From positions 1-64,000 of the forward strand of contig JAPOOG010000150.1 of the NCBI GenBank assembly GCA_026713545.1: 64,000 nt of DNA, given 5' to 3'. Below the pieces are notes generated by a model. The model was given only the letters and a program-made list of their open reading frames with translations. It was not told where the DNA came from and did not search any database. The DNA comes from Bryobacterales bacterium. GTDB taxonomy: Bacteria; Acidobacteriota; Terriglobia; Bryobacterales; UBA6623. Shown piece after piece: positions 19,501 to 29,137 of the stretch. Positions within the stretch are counted from its first letter, which is position 1; each line of letters opens with the position of its first letter. Made by a program: the position numbers and the translations under genes.

Positions 19501-20093
19501 AATACTTCACGTATCTGCGTGATCGCCGCGGCCGCAACAAGTTCACGCTGGCGGGAATCTACGAGCTGCCGTTCGGGAACGGAAAGCCGATCGGCAACAA
19601 CCTCAGCGGCGTCGCGCAAAAGGTCATCGGCGGCTGGCAAGTCAGCGGGATCTTCGTCTACCAGGGCGGAGAGTTCCTGGATTTCGGGGGGGCGATCATG
19701 AACGGCGATCCGGCGCTCGGCAGCCCGCAACCAGGGCCTGGCGGAGACGGTTTCCGACGCGTCTTCTTCTCGAATGACGTGCTGGGACGAGGCTGCACCT
19801 CGAACTGCACCTGGGAGGTTCTCCCGGCGTTCACGAGGCGGGGGAACCCGAGATTCGTCGACGGCGTCCACGGGCCACGGTTCCAGAACGTGGACTTCAT
19901 CCTGTCGAAGACCACTAACATTACCGAGAAACTGAAGTTCGAGTTGCGAATGGAAGCCTATAACCTCACGAACAGCTTCATGGGCACCAATCCCTCGACA
20001 AGCGTTACCAGCGGAACCTTCGGCCAAGTGACCAGCAAGCTGCGTACGCACTTCGGCCGTTCGCTCCAGTACAGCGGACGTTTCATCTGGTAG
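16557..20093 (+). CDS. Oar-type TonB-dependent outer-membrane receptor with N-terminal carboxypeptidase-regulatory-like domain
   Basis: 1178 residues. A signal peptide ends around residue 35 (LQAQD). Residues 38-125 are a carboxypeptidase-regulatory-like/CarboxypepD_reg domain (GTVTDASGAVIPGASV, GTYTVRVELEGF). A plug follows (near 150-290, with VSVQMKSGTNDWHGTGYFF) and then a long beta barrel. The C-terminus (LRTHFGRSLQYSGRFIW) ends in an aromatic residue as outer-membrane barrels do. In Acidobacteria such proteins form large families presumed to import glycans or other polymers, but the ligand is unknown. ATG 16557 has a clear GGAG; an upstream open extension overlaps the leader and lacks signal-peptide sense. 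Monocistronic, with its own promoter and a following hairpin. Confidence 0.92.
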   Translation: MINKLSYGGGIPSRFLLLTTCLLMASMWTVDLQAQDLRGKVTGTVTDASGAVIPGASVSLTNDNTTVATVTSTNEVGQYLFDFVIPGTYTVRVELEGFRTFEQQNILVQTRADITVNATMQVGAVAETVTVEEAPVAVQFTTTTMETTLDTKMSQELPLLNRNPYMLAALDPAVNYRGGAENAPYHHWAMSQLDVGGNTSTKNNVLMDGVPQLVGAKGVYTPPMDAVSEVNVQQNATDAEYGHSAGGIVSVQMKSGTNDWHGTGYFFGRNPAINARPNALTTNPSVDRRNVWGVSSGNPIVKNKVFNYVSYEGQDVRSPSTVTLTLPRQLERSGDFSESFNRSGGLRVIHDPWTTDPDGNNRLPFANNTIPQSRMDPTSQTVLGKTWSPNNPGDNISGANNFRLVFPIRFQYWNLTNRTDWNVSDNVKVFGRFSRFHTTQSEPDYSGSVAQRRQGSARNSAQASGDVVWTVNPTTVVNVRGSWSKITDSFYTPQAEIGEEGLAELWPGNQWYASHVRDIPAVHFPEINVRADGNTSFGRSGFWFQEPTTWNMEGKLSKQAGRHYLKYGVQFRKQLVLAARPRGMRFRFSPTATADTINSPNTGAIGHAWASMALGVLEDSSFSRARTVAVNRPRVDVYGFYVHDDFKVNQKVTLNLGLRYEYETPMLDPENRLSRTIDFSQALPEIQSAMGPIADDILAMRTRPLDISGAWLFTDSNNRRTWIGQKNLFLPRAGIAIRLNDRSALRIGYARYATPPIQERSALGILGSTPYPGFEIEGQPLNSINGTPRAVFSNPFPSGGDNPNPLPEPNGQRFGRFATVGSNEAIGFNQDWSAGINDRFNFSYQQEIMARIVVDATFFSNFGHNQPYNMRPNLLDPRIGFQHGSRINASVDNPFFGLAEDIMPGPLRNQRTVRISQLLVPYPHYLSNGITIRGVNARSERYNAFQLQVQRPFANGFNFLLGYNHNRARNQTFYDTVDEVDQYFTYLRDRRGRNKFTLAGIYELPFGNGKPIGNNLSGVAQKVIGGWQVSGIFVYQGGEFLDFGGAIMNGDPALGSPQPGPGGDGFRRVFFSNDVLGRGCTSNCTWEVLPAFTRRGNPRFVDGVHGPRFQNVDFILSKTTNITEKLKFELRMEAYNLTNSFMGTNPSTSVTSGTFGQVTSKLRTHFGRSLQYSGRFIW

Positions 20094-20120
20094 ACGACCA
20101 GACCCCATTCAACCTTCAAC

Positions 20121-20155
20121 CCGGGCCGCTTGCCTCTCGCGAGGCGGCGGCCCGG
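20121..20155 (+). terminator. Terminator-like hairpin after the TonB receptor gene
   Basis: Arms CCGGGCCG/CGGCCCGG and inner GCCTC/GAGGC around a TCGC loop, 28 nt past the stop codon. It is a very stable stem, but only a short T-run follows. Confidence 0.5.
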
Positions 20156-20162
20156 CCGCTTT

Positions 20163-20300
20163 AAGGCCGTGGTTAGTGGATAGTTGTTAGTAGTCAGTGG
20201 AAAATCTTCAAGGCGATGTTGCCGGCGCTCAGCGGCTCGCGCCTCGTCCTGACGGCCCTCTCACGCACTTCACCTCGCCGCGTGGTGAGAAATGCAGGCT
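20163..20300 (-). repeat. Family A half-element with heptamer tract, copy A3
   Basis: A tract of 7-bp units with GTG-like phase (GTGGTTA, GTGGATA, GTTGTTA, GTAGTCA) at 20169-20196 leads into ATGTTGCCGGCGCT, then the family A half GCGGCTCGCGCCTCGTCC...CGTGGTGAGAAATGCAGGCT. The heptamer letters differ from other copies but the spacing is the same. Confidence 0.75.
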
Positions 20301-20382
20301 TGCCGCTGACGGGTCTTGGCTCGAGCAGCCAGCCTGAAACGGGGTGCCGCGGCAGCATGGGGCTGCGTCCGCCCCGGCTTTT

Positions 20383-22956
<2,574 letters not shown>

Positions 22957-22990
22957 TGAGCAAGGTCCTCAGGTGGGATGGCAAACCCTT

Positions 22991-22998
22991 ATTTTAGC
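22991..22998 (-). promoter_or_regulatory. Candidate extended -10 element for gyrA
   Basis: TGCTAAAAT on the minus strand about 35 nt before the gyrA ATG. No good -35 was seen, which extended -10 promoters can tolerate. Confidence 0.3.
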
Positions 22999-23029
22999 AG
23001 AGTTTAGGGTCCCTTGCCGGGTGAAAGCC

Positions 23030-23067
23030 GTGTTTCGTGATTCGTGTCTCGTGATTCGTGAAAAACC
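23030..23067 (+). repeat. GTG-N4 heptamer array
   Basis: Four 7-bp units (GTGTTTC, GTGATTC, GTGTCTC, GTGATTC) closed by GTGAAAAACC. This is the same short array seen in repeats A4, A5, B1, B2 and B3. Confidence 0.7.
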
Positions 23068-23124
23068 CGTTGGTCGGGCTTGGGGTTGCTCTCCTTGGAG
23101 TCGCTAGAGGGACGGGAAAAACCC

Positions 23125-23239
23125 GTGTCTCGTGATTCGTGAAAAACCTTACAGGCCGTGTTGCCGACGCGGGCGGCTTGCACTTCGTGCCGACGGCCCT
23201 CTCACGCACTTCGCCTCGCCACGTGGTGAGCAATGCAGA
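23125..23239 (-). repeat. Family A half-element with heptamer tract, copy A4
   Basis: Two GTG-N4 units plus GTGAAAAACC, then CTTACAGGCCGTGTTGCCG, then a diverged family A half ending CACGTGGTGAGCAATGCAG. It lies 19 nt beyond the stop of the leftward nitrilase-family gene. Confidence 0.65.
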
Positions 23240-23257
23240 CTCAGCCCGGCTCGCAGC

Positions 23258-24154
23258 TCAGCACTTCAGCAGGTCCGCGGCCAGCGCGGCGAACAACTCA
23301 TGACGGCGCGTCTTGAGCGTGAAGTTCGGCTGAGCCCGCTCCTCGTCGATGGCGGCGGCCTCGAGCGTGGCCACGATCATCTCCGGCTCGATCCGCTCGT
23401 CCTGCGTTTTGGCGATGATCTCGCCGGCGGGGTCGGAAATCATCGCTCCGCCGGGATGGTGCGGTTGGTTGGGGTGGTCGCCGGGATAGGCGTCGACGTA
23501 GCCGGCGCGGCCCGCCTGGTCCGTCAAGACCGCGAAGCAGGAGTTCTCCATGGCGCGGGTGGGAACGATCTTGGCGTGATAATCCGCGATATCCAAGCGA
23601 GCCGCCTTCTGCGATTCCGGCGTTTCGTCCCACATCATGCGGCGGGCGGCGTGGGGCATGAGAAGGACCTCGGCGCCTCGCAAGCAGAGCACCCGCGAAA
23701 TTTCCGGGAACAGCTTATCGTAGCAGATCTGAATGCCGATCCTGCACTTGCCGATATCGAACACCGGCATCTCGCGCCCGCCCTTGTAGAAAAGAACCTC
23801 ATCGCGAGACAGATGGATCTTGCGCTGCTTGCCGACGTAGCCGTCAGGCCCGGCGACGACTTGGGTGTTGAATACGAGGTCATCCTCCTTCTCGCTCAGG
23901 CCGGCGCAGACGAAGACCCTGTTCTCTTTCGCGATGCGGCAGAGCCGCTGCGTGCTCGGGCCGCCGGGCACGGCTTCGGCGAGCGCATAGGTGTCGGGCG
24001 TGCAATGTCCGTGGACGACCAGTTCAGGGAAGAGGACCAACTCGGCGCCCTCCCGCACGGCCCTGGCGGTCCAGTCGGCGATTTCGTCGAGAACGGCCTC
24101 GGGTTCACCGAGACGGCCATTCATGCTCACGGCGGCGATACGGATGTCTTGCAT
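23258..24154 (-). CDS. Carbon-nitrogen hydrolase (nitrilase superfamily)
   Basis: 298 residues, typical length. The Glu-Lys-Cys catalytic triad is visible: Glu44 (LVLFPELVVHG), Lys112 (KQRKIHLS) and Cys144 (GIQICYDKLFPE). These enzymes hydrolyse non-peptide C-N bonds such as amides, carbamoyl groups or nitriles. The region after the cysteine (LMPHAARRMMWDE) suggests an N-carbamoyl/omega-amidase-like branch rather than a true nitrilase, but the substrate cannot be named. No partner gene sits beside it, and no signal peptide is present, so it is cytosolic. Confidence 0.88.
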   Translation of the reverse strand: MQDIRIAAVSMNGRLGEPEAVLDEIADWTARAVREGAELVLFPELVVHGHCTPDTYALAEAVPGGPSTQRLCRIAKENRVFVCAGLSEKEDDLVFNTQVVAGPDGYVGKQRKIHLSRDEVLFYKGGREMPVFDIGKCRIGIQICYDKLFPEISRVLCLRGAEVLLMPHAARRMMWDETPESQKAARLDIADYHAKIVPTRAMENSCFAVLTDQAGRAGYVDAYPGDHPNQPHHPGGAMISDPAGEIIAKTQDERIEPEMIVATLEAAAIDEERAQPNFTLKTRRHELFAALAADLLKC

Positions 24155-24271
24155 GGAATCTCCCTCACTCTGTTAACGAGTGTCGTGCAGTGCGGCCGCC
24201 GGCGAGCCCGACAGCTTCTGTCTTCGCGCCGGGAGTATCAAACGGCCGGTCTGTAGTTTGCAGGGCCGAGG

Positions 24272-26521
24272 CTAATCCGAAAGCAGGATCGTCGCGGCGT
24301 GAACGGAGCCGCCCCGCACCTCACCCACGATCGCCGCGCGGGAATAGCCCGCCTGCCTCAGTTCCGCAAGGCAGGCATCCGCGCTCCGGGGCGGAATGCC
24401 CGCGAGCAGTCCTCCGGCTGTCTGCGGATCGAAGAGCAAGGGGTACTCCGTTCGGCGGCGCTGCTTCGCCGCTTCACGGATACCCTGTTCGGAGCGCAGG
24501 TTCTGAGGGTGGAGTGAGCTGAGGATGCCCGCCTTCGCCGGTTCGCAGGCGCCATCGAGGAGCGGGACCGCCGACAGCGACAACTCGACCTCGACTCCCG
24601 AGGCGGCGGTCATTTCCATCAGATGGCCGATGAGCCCGAACCCGGTGACATCGGTGCAGGCCGCCGCGCCGTGCTCTTTCAGGATCTCGGCGGCGCGCCG
24701 GTTGGGCTGCGTCATGGAGTCCAGCGCGGCGGCGATCCAACGGCCCTTGGCCTTGCCGCGCATCTCGGCGGCGAAGAGAACGCCCGTTCCCAGCGGTTTG
24801 GTCAGGATGAGCTTGTCGCCGGTTTGCAGCCCCTGCTTGCGAAGGATGCCGTCCTGCTCCGCCAGGCCCGTGACGGTGAAACCGAGAGCCATCTCGGCCC
24901 CCTCGCTGGTGTGGCCGCCGACGAGCGCGGCGCCGGCGTCCGAGAAGATTTCCTGCGCGCCCAGCAGCAACTGCACGAGCATCTCCTCCGTCTTGTCGTC
25001 GGACGCCAGAGGCAATGCCGCGATGGCCAGGGCGGTCTGCGCTTCGGCGCCCATGGCGAAAATGTCGCCCAGGCAGTGGTTGGCCGCGATCTTGCCAAAA
25101 AGGTAAGGGTCGTCAACGATGGCGCGGAAGAAATCGACCGACTGGACGACAACCTTGCCGCTGGGGATGCGAACGACGGCCGCGTCATCGGGCTGGTCCA
25201 GCCCCGCGATGACGTCGGACCGCGCGACCGGCCGGATGCGCGACAACGCTCTCTCCAACACCGCCGAGCCGACTTTGGAGCCGCAGCCGGCGCAGCGCAT
25301 CGCCGGAGATTCGGAGGCCGTTGCGGAAGCCGCCGGCGTTTGTCCGGCAGGCTCGCCCTCCATGTCAGGCAGCTTGTTGTACTTATCCATGAATCGACGG
25401 TCGATCCAATCTTTCCACCGCCACACCCAGTTTCCTTCGAGCGCCCAGAAAGAACGCGAAGCCACGGCGTATCGATCGCCGGTGCTGACAAGACTCAAGA
25501 ACCTGCTTTGCGGCCGGAACGGCCGTGGTTGCCGGCCGAGCAGGACGCGGCGCAAGTTGGCTTCGAGCGGCGGACCCTGCCTGACCGCGAACACGCCCGC
25601 CTTCTCGCGAGGATGGTCCGCAAAGGCCGCCACGTCGCCCGCCGCGAAGACTTCCGGGCGGGCCAGCGTTTGCAGCGTCGCCCGTACCCGAATGAAGCCT
25701 TTTTCATCGGCGTCCAGGCCGCACGCATGCGGCCACGAGGGGGCCGACGCGCTGGTGACCCAGAGGACCTCGTCCAACCCGTGCCAACCTCCGCCCCGCA
25801 GGCGCAACCCTGATTCCGTCACCTCGCTGACTTCGCTCGACGTATGCACGCTCACCCCGCGTTCGGAGAGAATGCGCTCGAACTTGCTTTGGACCCGGGC
25901 GTTGTGCGTCGGCAAGACGGCCGGGTCAATGCCGAACAGGTGGAACTCCGGCTCGACAACCGACCCCATCAAGCGAAGACGCTTGCGCAGGCTGAACTGC
26001 GCCGCGAGGGTCAACTCGACGCCGCCCGCGCCGGCGCCCACGACGCCGATCCGCGGCGCGCGGTGAAGGGCAAGCACGCGTTCGACGAGCCCGGTCCAGC
26101 GGGACAGGAAGTTGTTGATCGGCTTGACGGGCACGACGTGCTCGGCCGCTCCCGGAACATCGAGGCTCGGCGTGGAGCCGGTATTGATCGAGAGGACGTC
26201 GTACGCGAGATCCGGCCGGCTGCGAAACCGAAGCACCCGCCTGTCGAGGTCGATGCCGGTGACTTCATCGTGGATGAATCGGGCTCCCGCGAAACGCGCG
26301 AGCGGCACGAGATCGATGTGGGCATCGTCGTAGTCGTAGTGTCCGGCGATGAACCCCGGCAGCATGCCGGAATACGGCGTGTGAACGTCCCGGCAGACCA
26401 GCGTAAGACGCACCCCCGGAACCGGCTTCATGCCGAAGCGCTTGATGACCGTGACATGGCTGTGGCCGCCGCCGACCAGGACAAGGTCCTTCGATAGCAG
26501 CGTATTGGATTGATGGTTCAC
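24272..26521 (-). CDS. selD: Selenide, water dikinase fused to an N-terminal FAD/NAD(P) oxidoreductase
   Basis: About 749 residues in two parts. Residues 10-385 are an NDH-2-like pyridine-nucleotide-disulfide oxidoreductase with dinucleotide motifs LVLVGGGHSHV and GVVGAGAGGVEL and an FAD-site AAGDVAAF. From residue 408 comes SelD, which makes selenophosphate from selenide and ATP: MRCAGCGSKVG supplies Cys413 and Lys416, matching E. coli Cys17 and Lys20; DVTGFGLIGHL and GGLLAGI complete it. Fused SelD forms are known in some bacteria. I favour GTG 26521, since residues further upstream (to 26635) have no family match, but no clear ribosome binding site decides it. No selA, selB or tRNA-Sec lies in the window. 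Confidence 0.9.
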   Translation of the reverse strand: MNHQSNTLLSKDLVLVGGGHSHVTVIKRFGMKPVPGVRLTLVCRDVHTPYSGMLPGFIAGHYDYDDAHIDLVPLARFAGARFIHDEVTGIDLDRRVLRFRSRPDLAYDVLSINTGSTPSLDVPGAAEHVVPVKPINNFLSRWTGLVERVLALHRAPRIGVVGAGAGGVELTLAAQFSLRKRLRLMGSVVEPEFHLFGIDPAVLPTHNARVQSKFERILSERGVSVHTSSEVSEVTESGLRLRGGGWHGLDEVLWVTSASAPSWPHACGLDADEKGFIRVRATLQTLARPEVFAAGDVAAFADHPREKAGVFAVRQGPPLEANLRRVLLGRQPRPFRPQSRFLSLVSTGDRYAVASRSFWALEGNWVWRWKDWIDRRFMDKYNKLPDMEGEPAGQTPAASATASESPAMRCAGCGSKVGSAVLERALSRIRPVARSDVIAGLDQPDDAAVVRIPSGKVVVQSVDFFRAIVDDPYLFGKIAANHCLGDIFAMGAEAQTALAIAALPLASDDKTEEMLVQLLLGAQEIFSDAGAALVGGHTSEGAEMALGFTVTGLAEQDGILRKQGLQTGDKLILTKPLGTGVLFAAEMRGKAKGRWIAAALDSMTQPNRRAAEILKEHGAAACTDVTGFGLIGHLMEMTAASGVEVELSLSAVPLLDGACEPAKAGILSSLHPQNLRSEQGIREAAKQRRRTEYPLLFDPQTAGGLLAGIPPRSADACLAELRQAGYSRAAIVGEVRGGSVHAATILLSD

Positions 26522-26932
26522 GGAAAGCCCATTTTGGCACGCAGGTTCAAGTTGAAACGGCGCACGATCCGTGTAACACCGCGACGCCTCGTCTTTCGGA
26601 TGGCTCCCGAAGGGCCGCGGAACCCGGCTAAACATGCCGGGCCGCCTCTACCCTTGCCGGACGGGATGCGGAGCGTGACCGAGGTTCTCCGAGCGGAAAA
26701 AGTCCAATATCAGTCCGCTACCGATACCCTCGAGCAAACCAACGAAACCTGTTATCGCGATAACACGGACCGAGTTCATATCACGCACGATCTGGTCTTG
26801 CCTGCGTCTTGTGGTCGAAGCACAAGCCCCTGACCGCGCGGGTGGCAATGGGACGCTGTGATATGATGGCCGGGCATTGGCGGCCGCTTCAGGCCGGTAT
26901 TTCCTCCGCCCGTGTGCGGATCATAAAAGCGG
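26522..26932 (+). other. Intergenic region between selD and the PQQ-repeat gene
   Basis: It contains the divergent 5' regions of selD and the PQQ-repeat gene. TATGAT at 26862-26867, preceded by a TG, may be the -10 for the rightward gene. A 45-codon hydrophobic frame on the minus strand (MNSVRVIAITGFVGLLEG) has no ribosome binding site and is not called. Confidence 0.35.
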
Positions 26933-26979
26933 GAAACATCCGAACCGCTGTCAACACCACTTGATCAGAAGGATGTTTC
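26933..26979 (+). promoter_or_regulatory. Conserved leader hairpin, copy 1
   Basis: A perfect 9-bp stem, GAAACATCC with GGATGTTTC, encloses a 29-nt loop. A second copy with the same stem, same loop length and shared loop letters (ACCG..GTCAA, CTTG) lies before the DUF362 gene at 28944. The stem ends 26 nt before the start codon of the downstream gene. It matches no riboswitch that I recognise. Confidence 0.5.
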
Positions 26980-27005
26980 AGGCCAGAGTGATGGGAGGAG
27001 AGGCT

Positions 27006-28352
27006 TTGTCAAAAAAGCTGATTGGATCAGTCGGGGTCCTGGCGTTGGTTCTCGCGGTTTCCCTTACGGGAGCGAACCCGAACGAATACTGGCCGCAGTG
27101 GCGCGGGCCGCACTTGAACGGGAGCAGCACGACGGCCAATGACCTGCCCACGAATTGGAGCGAGACCGAAAACGTCAAGTGGCGTATCGCATTGCCGAGC
27201 TGGAGTGCGGCCACCCCGATCATCTGGGAAGACACGGTGTACGTGACCTCGGCGCAGGAGGGCTTTCAAATCCTGCAGCGGAGCTACCGCCGGGGACAGC
27301 CGCGGCCTCCCAACCCGGGAGCCGAAAACGACGAGATGTACCTGCTGGCGATCCAGCGCAGTGACGGCAAGGTCAAATGGCGGCAGCAGATCGGGATCGG
27401 AAACCTACTTTACCGCAAGCAGAATCTGGCGTCGCCCTCTCCGGTCACGGACGGCAACCGTATCTGGGCTTTCACCGGCGCGGGCACCCTGACGTGTTTC
27501 GACATGGCGGGCAAGCGAATCTGGCGTCGCGAGATCCAGCAGGACTATGGCCGGTTCGGATTGAATCATGGGTATGGATCGTCTCCGTTGCTGCACGACG
27601 GCCGGCTCTACATCCAGGTGTTGCACGGCATGAAGACGGACGATCCGTCGTATGTCTTCGCGGTGGACGCCAAGACCGGCAAGACCGTTTGGAAAGTGGA
27701 CCGATGGACGGATGCCCAGATGGAGTCGCCCGATGATTACTCGACGCCGATTCTCGTGACCGTCGGCGGAAAGCTGCAACTGGTGGTCTCGGGCGGCGAT
27801 TACGTGACGGGCCACGACCTGCATTCCGGCGAAGAGCTGTGGCGCATGGGCGGCCTGAACCCTGAGAACGGACGCATGTACCGCACGATTGCTTCGTCGG
27901 TGACCACCGGAGGGGTCGTATACACGACCAGCACACGCGGCAAGCCGTTTATCGCTTTCAAGCCGGGCGGGTCGGGCGACATCACCGACAGCAATCTCGT
28001 TTGGAAGAACAACCTGGGCTCGGACGTGCCCACGCCGACGACCGATGGCAAACGGATCTTCGTCGTGAATGACCGCGGGATCATGATGGCGTTCGACGCG
28101 GCCTCGGGCGATATCCTCTGGGACCGGCAGCGTCTGGCGCCCGGCACCTACAGCGCATCGCCCATTCTGGCGGACGGCAAGATTTACGCGACCAACGAGG
28201 AAGGGACGACGACGGTGGTGGAGGCCGGCGACGAGTTCAAGATGCTGGCGCAGAATCAACTCAACGACCACACGCTGGCGACACCCGCGCCCGTCGGGAA
28301 CGAGTTGTATATCCGGACGGCCGAATATCTCTACTGCTTGTCGAACCGGTAG
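27006..28352 (+). CDS. Secreted PQQ-like beta-propeller protein
   Basis: 448 residues. I chose TTG 27006 because GGAGGAG ends five bases before it; ATG 26991 is the alternative. Residues 1-24 are a signal peptide (LIGSVGVLALVLAVSLTGA). The mature part starts YWPQWRGPHLNG, the hallmark of bacterial PQQ-like (BamB-type) quinoprotein-fold proteins, and has repeated blades: FAVDAKTGKTVWK, GHDLHSGEELWR, MAFDAASGDILW. Such secreted propellers are common in Acidobacteria and Planctomycetes and seldom bind PQQ. Its function is unknown. It follows the leader hairpin and stands in tandem with the next small gene. Confidence 0.85.
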   Translation: MSKKLIGSVGVLALVLAVSLTGANPNEYWPQWRGPHLNGSSTTANDLPTNWSETENVKWRIALPSWSAATPIIWEDTVYVTSAQEGFQILQRSYRRGQPRPPNPGAENDEMYLLAIQRSDGKVKWRQQIGIGNLLYRKQNLASPSPVTDGNRIWAFTGAGTLTCFDMAGKRIWRREIQQDYGRFGLNHGYGSSPLLHDGRLYIQVLHGMKTDDPSYVFAVDAKTGKTVWKVDRWTDAQMESPDDYSTPILVTVGGKLQLVVSGGDYVTGHDLHSGEELWRMGGLNPENGRMYRTIASSVTTGGVVYTTSTRGKPFIAFKPGGSGDITDSNLVWKNNLGSDVPTPTTDGKRIFVVNDRGIMMAFDAASGDILWDRQRLAPGTYSASPILADGKIYATNEEGTTTVVEAGDEFKMLAQNQLNDHTLATPAPVGNELYIRTAEYLYCLSNR

Positions 28353-28435
28353 ACCGGGCCGCCTCACTGAAAGCTCCGCAACGCACACTCCCGCCGTCTC
28401 ATGCGATAATAGGAGTTCCTCCCAGGAGTTACATC

Positions 28436-28672
28436 ATGTCCGAACTGCGTCTCGGCGACATGATCGATGACCACTGCTCGAAGTGCAGGATGTTGACGAA
28501 TCACTCCGTGGTCTCGATCGTTGACGGCTCGCCCGCGAAGGTCGAGTGCCGCACCTGCTATCACACTCACAACTACCGGCGCGGCAAAGGCGGCGCCAAG
28601 AAGAAACCCGGCAAGAAAGCGGCCCTGTTCGACGAAGTGCTGGCGAAGATCACCGGCGACCTGCCGAACTGA
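28436..28672 (+). CDS. Small zinc-ribbon-like basic protein
   Basis: 78 residues with two CxxC pairs (HCSKCRM at about 13-17 and CRTCYHTH at about 38-42) separated by a short beta stretch, then a lysine-rich linker (RRGKGGAKKKPGKKA) and a helical end. The start codon has GGAG upstream. The pattern suggests a zinc ribbon that could bind nucleic acid or protein, but I do not recognise a characterised family. It lies 83 nt after the PQQ-repeat gene. Its stop codon TGA forms the first three bases of repeat A5. Confidence 0.75.
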   Translation: MSELRLGDMIDDHCSKCRMLTNHSVVSIVDGSPAKVECRTCYHTHNYRRGKGGAKKKPGKKAALFDEVLAKITGDLPN

Positions 28673-28851
28673 CCTGCATTTCTCACCACCCGACGTCCGA
28701 AGCACGCGATCAAAAGGCCGTGATTCGTGTTTCGTGTCTCGTGATTCGTGAAAAACCTTAAAGGCCATGTTGCCGGCGCCAAGCGGCTCGCGCCTCGTCC
28801 TGACGGCCCTCTCACCCATTTCGCCTCGCCATGTGGTGAAAAAAGCAGGCT
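28670..28851 (-). repeat. Family A element with heptamer array in place of the core, copy A5
   Basis: Both family A ends are present (left TGACCTGCATTTCTCACCAC, right GTGGTGAAAAAAGCAGGCT). The usual core with GAGCACGGCAAGC and CAACGAAGTCATGG is absent. In its place are four GTG-N4 heptamers and GTGAAAAACC at 28720-28757. This is the complete form of which A3 and A4 are halves. Confidence 0.8.
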
Positions 28852-28943
28852 ATTTTTCTCGCTGCCCAAGATTCACATTCGAGTCCGGTTCACGCGGCGA
28901 TCCGTTGTCCTTCTTGCCGGTCCCAGGCCGATCAACCAAGAGG

Positions 28944-28990
28944 GAAACATCCGGACCGGGGTCAATGCGGCTTGCGCAGGAGAATGTTTC
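28944..28990 (+). promoter_or_regulatory. Conserved leader hairpin, copy 2
   Basis: GAAACATCC pairs with GAATGTTTC (one mismatch) around a 29-nt loop. It matches copy 1 at GAAACATCCG.ACCG..GTCAA, CTTG, CAG and ATGTTTCAGG. It lies 148 nt before the chosen start of the DUF362 gene. Confidence 0.5.
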
Positions 28991-29137
28991 AGGTCCGCCC
29001 GAGGAGGCAGACGGCGCCCGCGCCTCCCGGCCGGGTTCGGGTTCGCATGAGAGGGCCGCATGACCGGCAAGGCCGGCCAGAAGTGTTCTGACGGGAGTAC
29101 AATCATGCCAAATACTCTTCCCCGGGAGAATCAGACC

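Noticed and set aside
23030-23148. Short regular arrays resembling a tiny CRISPR
   Set aside because: Units are 7 bp with no spacers of constant length, and no cas genes are present.
26648-26848. Small hydrophobic frame on the minus strand (MNSVRVIAITGFVGLLEG)
   Set aside because: No ribosome binding site and no recognisable family; it lies in the promoter region of selD and the PQQ-repeat gene.
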